A DNA stretch of 23,531 nt from an uncultured Mollicutes bacterium (GTDB lineage: Bacteria; Bacillota_I; Bacilli_A; Acholeplasmatales; Anaeroplasmataceae). Positions 1 through 7,672 of the stretch are shown one piece after another. The stretch is from contig UQGR01000032.1 in assembly GCA_900540705.1 (NCBI GenBank), positions 1-23,531 of the forward strand, in the 5' to 3' direction. Under the pieces are notes generated by a model, which had not been told where the DNA came from, ran no database searches, and worked only from the letters and a program-made list of their open reading frames with translations. The position numbers and the translations under genes are program-made. The first letter of the stretch is position 1. Each line of letters starts with the position of its first letter.

Positions 1-1
1 G

Positions 2-54
2 AAAAGAGCTGTAAGTTCTAAACTCCATTTCTGAAATTTATTTCTTTACAGCCC
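2..54 (-). terminator. Candidate terminator after the GH13 gene
   Basis: On the minus strand, just after the amylase-type gene, a nine-pair stem can form between positions 46-54 and 6-14 with one G-U pair. The loop is about 31 nt. A run TTTTC follows at the very window edge. The loop is long and the T-run is cut off by the window, so this is only a candidate. Confidence 0.4.
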
Positions 55-66
55 CCAAAGCATTTC

Positions 67-1362
67 TTAATTATTAGTTTTTAAGATTATTGGATTCTCT
101 CCAATCTGAAGCCTACCATCCTGAATTTGAATCGTAGAACCATCAAAAAGATTACTATATTGCCCATCCATCAATTGAGCTGGGACAAACCCTTGTATAT
201 TACCTACATTGAACAAGCACTCTACCATTTCTTCTTTTGTCCGATAGGTGATATGAATCACCTCTAGTTCAGATAAATGAATGTCAAAAATTCCATTTTT
301 AAAAATAGGAGCTTTCTTTATTTCACTGCAACGCTTTAACAAAGCTGGCAAATTAAATTTACCTAAATTACTCCAATCTACTAAATCCTTTTCAAACAAG
401 CTTTCAAGCTTTTCATCTACTGCCTCACTTCCAGCGTATACAAAGGCTGCCCCCTTTAAAAAGAACATTGTTGCATGAAGATTTCTAAGTCTGATACCAT
501 CCTTGATAAATTCACTAACTCTATGGCGATCATGATTCTCTAGGCAACGGATTTTCACATAATTTTCAGGATAACGTCCTTCCTGTCTTAGGATTTCTTT
601 AAGCCATGTATTCAATCCTTCACCCGTTTGAATATAGTGCTCATAATATTCCCATATATCATAATCGTATTCCATATCAAACGCCTCATATAGCTCACAA
701 TCAGAGGATGCTTCAAAGCCTAAATCTCTGATATGCTTTACAAAACTCACCTCAATGGATTCTGCTAGTAAAATGAAATTTGGATTTATTTTTAAAAGCT
801 CCTCTCGGGCAAGCTTCCAAAACTCCAAAGGAACCATGGAAGCTACATCACAGCGAAATCCATCCACCCCAAGATTCGCCCAATAACAAAGAACCTTCAA
901 TAATTCCTGCCATAGCTCTTTTTGGGTAAAGTCTAAATCGGTAACATCCCACCAATCTCCAACCTTTCCAGAAAACTCCCCGTGTTCATTGCAATACATC
1001 CATTCTGGGTGTTTCTTTAAAATCTCAGAATCACGAGAGGTATGATTGAAAACCACATCTATCATTAGCTTCATTCCATGCTGATGAACTCCATCTATAA
1101 GCTGTTTAAAATCTTCTAAGGTTCCTAAGGAAGGCTCAATAGACCAGTAATCTTGAATAGAGTAAGGACATCCAACAGAGCCCTTTCTGTTCTTTTTTCC
1201 AATAGGATGAATTGGCAATAGATAAAGTATATCCACCCCAAGCTGTTGAATTCGATCTAAATCCTGAAGTATCCCTTGAAAATTAGATAAATCGGAATAC
1301 TGTCTAGGAAATACCTGATAAATCATTTGATTCCTAAGACTTAAATTTGTATCTTTAGCCAT
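67..1362 (-). CDS. GH13 alpha-amylase family glycosidase, cytoplasmic
   Basis: A 431-residue alpha-amylase superfamily enzyme predicted to cleave or rearrange alpha-1,4/1,6 glucans or maltodextrins. The four GH13 regions are visible: DVVFNH (102-107), GFRCDVA (168-174, nucleophile D172), the acid/base in AESIE (E201), and ENHD (275-278, transition-state D278). The N-terminus (QMIYQVFPRQYS) enters the barrel directly. There is no signal peptide, so it should act on imported or stored oligosaccharides. An in-frame ATG exists 30 bases upstream, but it lies inside the preceding gene. The chosen ATG follows AAGGGGGA by four bases and sits 10 bases after the upstream stop. It is last in the marR-yfcE-amylase run. 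The exact specificity (amylase, neopullulanase or glucosidase) cannot be read from the sequence. Confidence 0.9.
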   Translation of the reverse strand: MAKDTNLSLRNQMIYQVFPRQYSDLSNFQGILQDLDRIQQLGVDILYLLPIHPIGKKNRKGSVGCPYSIQDYWSIEPSLGTLEDFKQLIDGVHQHGMKLMIDVVFNHTSRDSEILKKHPEWMYCNEHGEFSGKVGDWWDVTDLDFTQKELWQELLKVLCYWANLGVDGFRCDVASMVPLEFWKLAREELLKINPNFILLAESIEVSFVKHIRDLGFEASSDCELYEAFDMEYDYDIWEYYEHYIQTGEGLNTWLKEILRQEGRYPENYVKIRCLENHDRHRVSEFIKDGIRLRNLHATMFFLKGAAFVYAGSEAVDEKLESLFEKDLVDWSNLGKFNLPALLKRCSEIKKAPIFKNGIFDIHLSELEVIHITYRTKEEMVECLFNVGNIQGFVPAQLMDGQYSNLFDGSTIQIQDGRLQIGENPIILKTNN

Positions 1363-1372
1363 AAAATCCCCC

Positions 1373-1909
1373 TTAATTTTTTTCCAAATCAAAAGAACCT
1401 AACATATGATTTTCAATATCATATAATTTAACGATCCTATTTTCTAAAACCATAAAGCTCCGCTTCGAATTATTTTTTGGGATGGTGATACTCCCTGGAT
1501 TTAAGAATATTTGGCTTCCTTTTCTCTCCATTAATGGGATATGGGTATGTCCAAAAAGGATAATCCCTTCTTTTGAAGAGTCTTCTGTCAAATGGTGACC
1601 ATGCTCTAAATGAAAATGCATACCGTTTAGGATTAAATCCTTTGCTGAGGCAAGGGGAAAGCTTAATACCATTTCATCCACCTCAGCATCGCAATTTCCT
1701 TTTATACAAAGGATTTTATCAGCCAAAGGATTTAATATTTCTATAACTTTTTTAGGATTATAGGATTCAGGAAGCTCGTTTCTTGGACCATGATATAATA
1801 CATCTCCCAAGCAAATCAAACCCTCACAATCAAATTCATAAAATTTTTTCACAACCAGCTTTGCAGATTCCTCTGAACCATGCAAATCGGAAAATATCAA
1901 ATATTTCAT
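1373..1909 (-). CDS. yfcE: YfcE/MJ0936-family metallophosphoesterase
   Basis: A 178-residue calcineurin-like phosphoesterase of the small YfcE/MJ0936 type, which hydrolyses phosphodiesters with Mn2+ or similar metals in vitro. All family motifs are present in order: SDLHG, GDVLYHGPRN, GNCDAEVD, HGHH, GHTHIP and NPGS, which together give the two-metal site. A GTG 12 bases upstream would add four residues. I chose the ATG at 1909 because it forms an ATGA overlap with the stop of the upstream MarR gene, with AAGGTG about 11 bases before it. The gene lies between a MarR regulator and a GH13 enzyme, which suggests cotranscription, but the physiological substrate is unknown. Length matches the family. 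Confidence 0.88.
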   Translation of the reverse strand: MKYLIFSDLHGSEESAKLVVKKFYEFDCEGLICLGDVLYHGPRNELPESYNPKKVIEILNPLADKILCIKGNCDAEVDEMVLSFPLASAKDLILNGMHFHLEHGHHLTEDSSKEGIILFGHTHIPLMERKGSQIFLNPGSITIPKNNSKRSFMVLENRIVKLYDIENHMLGSFDLEKN

Positions 1910-2343
1910 TCTAGACCACACACCTTATTTAAAGCCTTCAAGGAAACAAATAATGAGCCAAACTCCTCGTCGGTCAGCCTATTAAAGATAGGAGATGCAA
2001 AGGATAGCAATTCCTTATTAAATTCATTCATCATCGCATGACCACTATCACTTAAAAACACCTCAAACACTCGGTTATCCTTTTGACTTTGTCGCTTATA
2101 GAGTAATCCTCTATCCACTAAGCGGTTGACAAGAGGAGAAATTGTGTTTGTAGATTTATTTAATCTCTTACAAATATCTGTAATTTTTGTGGCTGAAGGA
2201 TGATGATATACATCTAAAACAATAATTCCTTGAATAGGACTTAAACCATATGGTGCACAAAGATTTGCTCTTGTATCTCCAATAAATTGTGAGGTTGCCT
2301 TTAACACCTCAATAAGTTCCAACATTTCCTCTTTGTTTTTCAT
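1906..2343 (-). CDS. MarR family transcriptional regulator
   Basis: A 145-residue winged-helix regulator. The recognition region reads TKITDICKRLNKSTNTISPLVNRLVDRGLL. It is followed by a wing with RQSQKDNRVFEVFLSDSG, close to the DxRxxxVxLT signature of MarR proteins. Terminal helices provide dimerisation. It probably binds a palindromic operator as a dimer; the ligand is unknown. It is first in a run with the metallophosphatase (ATGA overlap) and the GH13 enzyme, which may be its targets. The ATG has no recognisable Shine-Dalgarno, only A/T-rich sequence that is also the T-tract of the pyk terminator. Expression may therefore depend on read-through from pyk or on weak initiation. Confidence 0.9.
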   Translation of the reverse strand: MKNKEEMLELIEVLKATSQFIGDTRANLCAPYGLSPIQGIIVLDVYHHPSATKITDICKRLNKSTNTISPLVNRLVDRGLLYKRQSQKDNRVFEVFLSDSGHAMMNEFNKELLSFASPIFNRLTDEEFGSLFVSLKALNKVCGLE

Positions 2344-2351
2344 AACTTTTT

Positions 2352-2378
2352 ACAAAAAAAGTGACCCTTAGGTCACTT
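2352..2378 (-). terminator. Rho-independent terminator of pyk, possible MarR operator
   Basis: On the minus strand a perfect eight-pair stem (AAGTGACC pairing with GGTCACTT, plus-strand 2359-2366 and 2371-2378) with a four-base loop is followed by seven T residues. It lies just after the pyk stop. The same inverted repeat lies 15 bases before the marR start codon, so it could also be read by the MarR dimer as DNA. The terminator role is well supported; the operator role is inference. Confidence 0.8.
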
Positions 2379-2388
2379 AATTCCTTTC

Positions 2389-3771
2389 TTACTTTACTTC
2401 AACAATTTCTAATTTGCAATCGGTAACCTTAACAAGCTTTTCTCCTGCTTCTAAGCCTAAATCAGAAGTTGCTTTTGCTAGAGCATCTGCATAACTACCA
2501 ACAACTGCCTGAACACCCCAAACAATTGCTAAGGTACGTGCATCATCTCTAGAAGCTACAGCGAAATAAATATCAGAAGCTGGACGATACTGAGAAATTG
2601 CTAAGGCAAGATCAACAGATCCTTCTGCAACAATTGCAGGAATCTCAAAGGTTGCAGCCAAAGTTGCAGCAGCTAAACCAATAGCGTCATCCTCATTCTT
2701 ATCTTCTTTTCCATATACTACATTTTCAATCATAGCCTGATGATCTAAATCATCCTCAGCTCTTTGATCGATTTTAGACATATAGGATACAGCTTCAAAA
2801 GGATAGTCTCCTTGTGCAGATTCTCCAGAAAGCATTGTAGCTCCTGTACCATCTAATACAGCATTATGGCAGTCAGAAACCTCAGCTCTAGTAGGTCTTG
2901 GATTAGCCTGCATAGAATCTAGCATCTGAGTTGCACATACAACAATCTTACCAGTAGACTGAGCTAAATAAATCATTTCCTTTTGAATTGCTGGTAAATC
3001 CCAAGCATCAACATCAACGCCTAAATCACCACGAGCTACCATTACACCATCAGAAAGCTTGATGATTTCAGCCATATTAGATACACCCTCTTGATTTTCA
3101 ATCTTAGAGATGATCTTAACATGGGTATTCTTCTTTGCAGCTAAAATTTCACGAATCTGACGAATATCATCAGGACGACGTACAAAGGAAGCTGCAATGA
3201 AATCTAAGCCCTGATCACAGGCAAATTCCATATCTGCCTTATCCTTAGGAGATACATATGGCATATTTAAAATAACGCCTGGAACATTACAATTTCTCTT
3301 GTTCTTAAGCTTACGATCATTTTGAGCCTCACAAACTAATTCCTTACAAGACTCATCCTTTTCAATAACCTTTAAGGTTAAATTACCATCTTCAATTAGG
3401 ATTCTACCACCGACAGAGATATCGTCATAAAGACCTGCATAGGAAATAGCTACCTTCTTAGCGTTTCCTAAATAGGAGTAATCCATTGTAATACGGATGA
3501 TATCTCCCTTATGTAGCATTACTGGTTCATCATTTTCTAGATAACCCGTTCTAATTTCTGGACCCTTAGTATCTAGCATCATACCAGTATTCCAGCCCTT
3601 TTCAGCATTTAATGCTTTAACATTTTTAATACGGAATCCTTGCTCATCGTAATCGCCATGAGAAAAATTCATACGCATTACATTCATTCCTGCAGTACCA
3701 ATTAACTTTTCTAAGCAATCTTTTTGTTCACTGGCAGGACCAATTGTACAAACAACTTTTGTTTTTTTCAT
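2389..3771 (-). CDS. pyk: Pyruvate kinase
   Basis: Converts phosphoenolpyruvate and ADP to pyruvate and ATP, the last step of glycolysis. This 460-residue protein has the diagnostic motifs: NFSHG (35-39), DTKGPEIRTG (67-76), ISKIE with catalytic K223 and metal-binding E225, ARGDLG (D249), and the ATQMLDSM...NPRPTRAEVSD stretch (280-300). A C-terminal allosteric-type domain follows. It is slightly shorter than the usual 470-480 residues and lacks the extra C-terminal PEP-utiliser domain of Bacillus enzymes. A strong GAGGAGA Shine-Dalgarno precedes the ATG. It is divergent from the PPi-dependent phosphofructokinase, so two glycolytic genes share one intergenic region. A terminator follows it directly. 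Confidence 0.97.
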   Translation of the reverse strand: MKKTKVVCTIGPASEQKDCLEKLIGTAGMNVMRMNFSHGDYDEQGFRIKNVKALNAEKGWNTGMMLDTKGPEIRTGYLENDEPVMLHKGDIIRITMDYSYLGNAKKVAISYAGLYDDISVGGRILIEDGNLTLKVIEKDESCKELVCEAQNDRKLKNKRNCNVPGVILNMPYVSPKDKADMEFACDQGLDFIAASFVRRPDDIRQIREILAAKKNTHVKIISKIENQEGVSNMAEIIKLSDGVMVARGDLGVDVDAWDLPAIQKEMIYLAQSTGKIVVCATQMLDSMQANPRPTRAEVSDCHNAVLDGTGATMLSGESAQGDYPFEAVSYMSKIDQRAEDDLDHQAMIENVVYGKEDKNEDDAIGLAAATLAATFEIPAIVAEGSVDLALAISQYRPASDIYFAVASRDDARTLAIVWGVQAVVGSYADALAKATSDLGLEAGEKLVKVTDCKLEIVEVK

Positions 3772-3808
3772 TTTATCTTCTCCTCTTATTTTTAAAATTT
3801 ACATTTTT

Positions 3809-3833
3809 GTAATGATTTAAATTGAATCATTAC
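3809..3833 (-). promoter_or_regulatory. Stem-loop in the pyk leader
   Basis: A perfect nine-pair inverted repeat (GTAATGATT / AATCATTAC) with a seven-base loop lies about 38 bases before the pyk start. It would be inside the roughly 140-nt leader predicted from the promoter at 3919-3946. No T-run follows, so it is not a terminator. It may affect mRNA stability or translation. I do not recognise a riboswitch class. Confidence 0.45.
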
Positions 3834-3918
3834 CTCTTCAGAATATTTATAGATTTGCCATTTTTTTAAAAATAATTCATCCTTTAAAAATAATCTATTT
3901 TTTCGCATTCCAAATAAG

Positions 3919-3946
3919 ATTATACCATAAATTTCGACATCTTCAA
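3919..3946 (-). promoter_or_regulatory. Candidate pyk promoter
   Basis: Reading the minus strand, TTGAAG, a 16-base spacer and a perfect TATAAT are present upstream of pyk. The predicted start would give a leader of about 140 nt. The 344-base gap 3772-4115 holds this promoter, the leader hairpin and the pfp promoter, plus an inverted repeat GTGTTTT (3995-4001) / AAAACAC (4021-4027) that might be an operator. No gene is seen in it. Confidence 0.55.
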
Positions 3947-4069
3947 TATTTTTGATACATACTTTTTAAAAAATAGCGGAAAAATGCATTTAAAGTGTTT
4001 TTAAAATATTCCATTTTTAGAAAACACGAGCTTGGAAAACAAAATTTTATTTCTTTTTTTATAAAATAG

Positions 4070-4078
4070 TGATATAAT
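4070..4078 (+). promoter_or_regulatory. pfp promoter (extended -10)
   Basis: TG-A-TATAAT is a perfect extended -10 element 37 bases before the pfp ATG. No good -35 is present, which is typical of extended -10 promoters. The predicted leader is about 31 nt and contains the AAGGAGA ribosome site. Confidence 0.7.
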
Positions 4079-4115
4079 CGTATTAGCAAAATTTTTAAAA
4101 TAAGGAGAACATTTT

Positions 4116-5777
4116 ATGAAACTTTCACCTCTTCAAATCGCGAGATATTCTTATGTTCCAAAATTACCAGGAATGCTAAGAAATGGTATCGATAACATTT
4201 GTGTCAAGGAGGGATCCAGCACCCAAAGTGTAGCAGATCAAGACAAGATTAAATCTTTATTTCCAAACACCTATGGAAAAAAAGAAATTACTTTTCAAAA
4301 AGGTAAAAATACATCAATCCATAAAAAACAAGTTGTAGGTGTTATCTTATCCGGTGGTCAAGCACCTGGTGGGCATAACGTCGTATGTGGATTGTATGAT
4401 GCTTTAAAGGCTGCCAACAAAGACAATGTCTTATATGGTTTTAGAAATGGTCCTAGTGGACTACTAGAGGATGACTATTTAATCTTCGATGATGAATATA
4501 TTAATCAATATCGTAATACTGGTGGTTTTGACATTATCGGTTCTGGTAGAACGAAGCTAGAAACAAAAGAACAATTTGCTATTGCAGCAAAGGTATGTAA
4601 ACAGCATGGCATTACTGCTATTGTTATTATCGGTGGGGATGACTCTAATACAAATGCAGCTGTGCTAGCTGAATATTTTGCTGCCAATAACACTGGTGTT
4701 CATGTCATTGGTTGTCCTAAAACAATTGATGGAGATTTAAAAAATGAAGATATTGAATGCTCCTTTGGATTTGATACAGCCACTAAAACCTATAGTGAAT
4801 TGATTGGAAACATTGAAAGAGATGCTAATTCTGCAAAAAAATATTGGCATTTTATTAAAGTAATGGGACGCTCTGCTTCTCACGTAGCTTTAGAATGTGC
4901 TTTAGAGACTCAACCTAATATTTGCTTAATATCAGAGGAAGTTGCCGCTAAGAAAATGTCTTTAGCTCAAATTGCTGATTATATCTCTGATTCAGTAGCT
5001 GCTAGAGCAGCAAAAGGTATGAACTTTGGAGTAGCTATTATTCCTGAAGGCGTTGTAGAGTTTGTTCCAGAATTTTCTGTATTAATCCATGAAATCAATG
5101 AATTATTAGCTGGCAGTAAAGCTGATGAATTCAATAAGCTGAACAATTGGAAAGAAAAATATTCTTTTATTGAAAAAGGACTAACAAAGGAATCCATGGC
5201 TGTATTTGCTATTCTTCCTGAAGGAATTCAGCAACAATTGTTCTTAGAAAGAGATCCTCATGGAAACGTTCAAGTTTCTTTAATTGAGTCAGAAAAATTA
5301 TTCTCTGCATTAGTAAAAGCAAATCTAGAAGCTAGAAAGAAAGCTGGCACTTATAAAGGCAAGTTTAGCCCATTACACCACTTCTTTGGATATGAGGGAA
5401 GATGTGCATTCCCTTCTAATTTTGATGCAGATTATTGCTATTCATTAGGATACAATGCATTTATGCTAATTCAATATGGATATAATGGTTATTTATCTAA
5501 AGTTTCTAATTTGTCAAAACCAGCTGAAGAATGGATTGCAGGTGGTATGCCAATCACTAAAATGATGAACATTGAAAGAAGACATGGCGAAGATAAACCA
5601 GTTATCCGTAAAGCATTAGTAGAATTAGATGCTAAGCCATTCCAATATTTTGCAGCACATAGAGCTGAATGGGCAGTTGAAACAGCATACACTTATCCAG
5701 GTGCAATTCAATACTACGGTCCATCCGAAGTATGTGATTTAACAACTAGAACATTGGCTTTAGAAAAAGGCGAATAA
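4116..5777 (+). CDS. pfp: PPi-dependent 6-phosphofructokinase
   Basis: Phosphorylates fructose 6-phosphate using pyrophosphate in a reversible reaction. The 553-residue length fits the long (plant/spirochaete-like) PPi-PFK group rather than the roughly 320-residue ATP enzymes. Nucleotide/PPi loop LSGGQAPGGHN (78-88) is present. GGDDSNTN (173-180) has the second Asp (D176) that blocks ATP binding, and PKTIDGD (201-207) has K202, which marks PPi use, and catalytic D205. MGRSASH (250-256) binds the sugar phosphate. The C-terminal part is the long-form extension. AAGGAGA precedes the ATG. A single-gene unit with its own promoter and terminator, divergent from pyk. Using PPi saves ATP in glycolysis, a habit of some anaerobic Firmicutes and Acholeplasma relatives. 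Confidence 0.95.
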   Translation: MKLSPLQIARYSYVPKLPGMLRNGIDNICVKEGSSTQSVADQDKIKSLFPNTYGKKEITFQKGKNTSIHKKQVVGVILSGGQAPGGHNVVCGLYDALKAANKDNVLYGFRNGPSGLLEDDYLIFDDEYINQYRNTGGFDIIGSGRTKLETKEQFAIAAKVCKQHGITAIVIIGGDDSNTNAAVLAEYFAANNTGVHVIGCPKTIDGDLKNEDIECSFGFDTATKTYSELIGNIERDANSAKKYWHFIKVMGRSASHVALECALETQPNICLISEEVAAKKMSLAQIADYISDSVAARAAKGMNFGVAIIPEGVVEFVPEFSVLIHEINELLAGSKADEFNKLNNWKEKYSFIEKGLTKESMAVFAILPEGIQQQLFLERDPHGNVQVSLIESEKLFSALVKANLEARKKAGTYKGKFSPLHHFFGYEGRCAFPSNFDADYCYSLGYNAFMLIQYGYNGYLSKVSNLSKPAEEWIAGGMPITKMMNIERRHGEDKPVIRKALVELDAKPFQYFAAHRAEWAVETAYTYPGAIQYYGPSEVCDLTTRTLALEKGE

Positions 5778-5807
5778 AAAACAATCACAAAATTTAAAAT
5801 ATTATAT

Positions 5808-5857
5808 AGGACTGTGGAAACCCTAGTTTTTAAGTGGGAATTCATGGTCCTTTTTTT
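5808..5857 (+). terminator. Terminator of pfp
   Basis: An imperfect stem begins AGGACTGTGG and returns as TTCATGGTCCT with several G-U pairs and an inner CCC/GGG. It is followed by seven T residues, 30 bases after the pfp stop. The rest of the 299-base gap to 6076 shows a small stem (5859-5864 with 5875-5880) and a 14-base direct repeat AAAGACTTATTTTT near 5924 and 6065, but no gene. Confidence 0.7.
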
Positions 5858-5950
5858 CTTGCTTAGGGACTCTCAAGCAAACTAAATTATGCTAATATCT
5901 TTACAAAGACAAAAAATCAAAGACTTATTTTTGATAATTTAATAGCTACA

Positions 5951-5992
5951 AAATAAAAAACACCTCCAAAGAAGACTTTATAATCTCAAGGT
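5951..5992 (-). terminator. Weak candidate terminator of the hydrogenase gene
   Basis: On the minus strand a short stem (ACCTT with the GGAGGT arm, including a G-U pair) is followed by GTTTTTTATTTTG, about 85 bases after the hydrogenase stop. The T-run is good but the stem is weak, so confidence is low. Confidence 0.25.
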
Positions 5993-6076
5993 CAAAATTC
6001 CTCCAGAGAATGGTATCCTATTGATTATTATTGTCTACTTTAAAGGTATCTTATCAGCTAAAGTAAAGACTTATTT

Positions 6077-7585
6077 TTAATTTTCAACTAAATCATGTAA
6101 ACGATCTAGGAATTCTGATTCTGTAACGTTCTTCTTTGGTGTTTCTCGTTTGGAAACCTCTACCATAGCCTTCGTCTTTGGAGCAAGGCTCAATGTTCCA
6201 GCACCACTAACACAACCATATGGACAAGCCATTCCTTCTAACAAATAGCCATTATACTTTCCAGCCTTAGCATCCTTTAATAGCTTTTTACAGTTTTCTA
6301 ATCCTTGAGCAGATGCCACCTTAATCTCTAGATTAGGGTTCATCTTTTTAATGGTATTTACTACTGCCTGAGCAACACCGCCCGCTACAGCAAAGCCTCT
6401 ACCATCTGCCGTAGTTTTATTCTCTAAAGGCTTTTCCTTTAATGCATTGAAATCAACCTTTTTCGCAAGGAACATTCCCATGAGCTCCTCAAAGGTCAAT
6501 ACAAAATCTACATCACTTCTGACGCTCTTTCTAGAGGCTTCTAGCTTCTTGGCAGCACATGGTCCAACAAAGACAACCTTGGCATTTGGATGCTCCTTTT
6601 TTACCAAACGAGCCGTCAATACCATTGGCGTAAGAGCCATAGAAATATTATCCTTAAATTCGGGGAATTCTGTTTTAGCCATAACTGACCAGGAAGGACA
6701 ACAGGAGGTACCCATAAAATTCAATTGAGAAGGTACCTTCTCCAAGAAATCTAAAGCCTCCTCATAGGTACATAAATCAGCTCCTATGGAAACCTCATAT
6801 ACACCTGAAAATCCAAGCTTGCCCATCGCATCGTCAATGGTCTTAAGATTTACCTTAGGGCCAAACTGACCAACAAAGGCAGGGGCCATAATCGCATAGA
6901 CTTCTTCATTTGCTTTAATAGATTGAATGATTTGGAAGATTTGAGATTTATCTGCTATTGCTCCAAATGGACAATTTACCAAACACATCCCACAGCTCAC
7001 ACATTTATCATAATTGATCTTTGCACGTCCAAATTCGTCAGACTCAATCGCATTCATTCCACAGGCCTTTTCACAAGGTCTTTGGCGATGAACGATAGCC
7101 TTATAAGGACATACATCAATACATCTACCACATTTTATACATAAGTCCTGATTGATAACAGATTTTCCATTTACAATTTTAATGGCATCCTTAGGACACA
7201 CATTAGAGCATGGATTTGCAAGACATCCTTCACAGGCATCTGTCACAAAATAGGAATCTGTAGGACAGGCATTGCAGGCAAAATCAATCACGTTTACAAG
7301 AGGTGGCTCATAATAACGATGTGTACATACAGCCTCCTCAATTCCCTTGGCAATCGGAGCATGCTCATCTGCACTACGAACTGGAAGTCCAATCGCAAGT
7401 CTTAACCGCTCGGCAACAATCGCTCTTTCTAAGAATATAGATTCACGATACTTTGCTCGTCCCCGCAGCATCTGATATGGAATTTCCTCAATTCGGCTGT
7501 AATCGCCACCCTCATAGGCGAGCTTTGCAACCTCCTCGAACACTTTTCTTCTGATAGTTAATATTGATGAATAGCTTTCAATCAT
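6077..7585 (-). CDS. Group B [FeFe] hydrogenase, stand-alone
   Basis: A 502-residue iron-only hydrogenase predicted to interconvert protons and H2 with ferredoxin-type electrons in the cytoplasm. The N-terminus has a Cys-rich relay: C104/C107, C118/C121/C126/C130, C149/C152/C155/C159, C171/C175 and C195/C198/C201/C205, which can hold several 4Fe-4S clusters. H-cluster motifs: L1 TSCCPSW (293-299, with proton-relay C296), L2 GPCAAKK (341-347) and L3 EGMACPYGC (450-458). These variants and the IRRKVFEEVAKLAYEG start are those of the group B1/B3 family, not the classical CpI type. GGAGGGTG precedes the ATG and a consensus promoter lies upstream. No hydABC partners or maturases (HydE/F/G) are in the window, so maturation genes must lie elsewhere. 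Exact role (H2 evolution, uptake or sensing) is open. Confidence 0.93.
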   Translation of the reverse strand: MIESYSSILTIRRKVFEEVAKLAYEGGDYSRIEEIPYQMLRGRAKYRESIFLERAIVAERLRLAIGLPVRSADEHAPIAKGIEEAVCTHRYYEPPLVNVIDFACNACPTDSYFVTDACEGCLANPCSNVCPKDAIKIVNGKSVINQDLCIKCGRCIDVCPYKAIVHRQRPCEKACGMNAIESDEFGRAKINYDKCVSCGMCLVNCPFGAIADKSQIFQIIQSIKANEEVYAIMAPAFVGQFGPKVNLKTIDDAMGKLGFSGVYEVSIGADLCTYEEALDFLEKVPSQLNFMGTSCCPSWSVMAKTEFPEFKDNISMALTPMVLTARLVKKEHPNAKVVFVGPCAAKKLEASRKSVRSDVDFVLTFEELMGMFLAKKVDFNALKEKPLENKTTADGRGFAVAGGVAQAVVNTIKKMNPNLEIKVASAQGLENCKKLLKDAKAGKYNGYLLEGMACPYGCVSGAGTLSLAPKTKAMVEVSKRETPKKNVTESEFLDRLHDLVEN

Positions 7586-7615
7586 AAAAAAACACCCTCC
7601 AATTCATCTATAAGT

Positions 7616-7644
7616 ATTATACAAGTTAATACAAATAATCGCAA
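7616..7644 (-). promoter_or_regulatory. Promoter of the hydrogenase gene
   Basis: Minus strand: TTGCGA, 17-base spacer, perfect TATAAT. The predicted start gives a leader of about 24 nt, which places the GGAGGGTG site correctly. The hydrogenase is therefore probably transcribed on its own, although no terminator separates it from the upstream transporter gene. Confidence 0.75.
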
Positions 7645-7672
7645 GGTGTTTTACATATATTTCTATTGAAAA

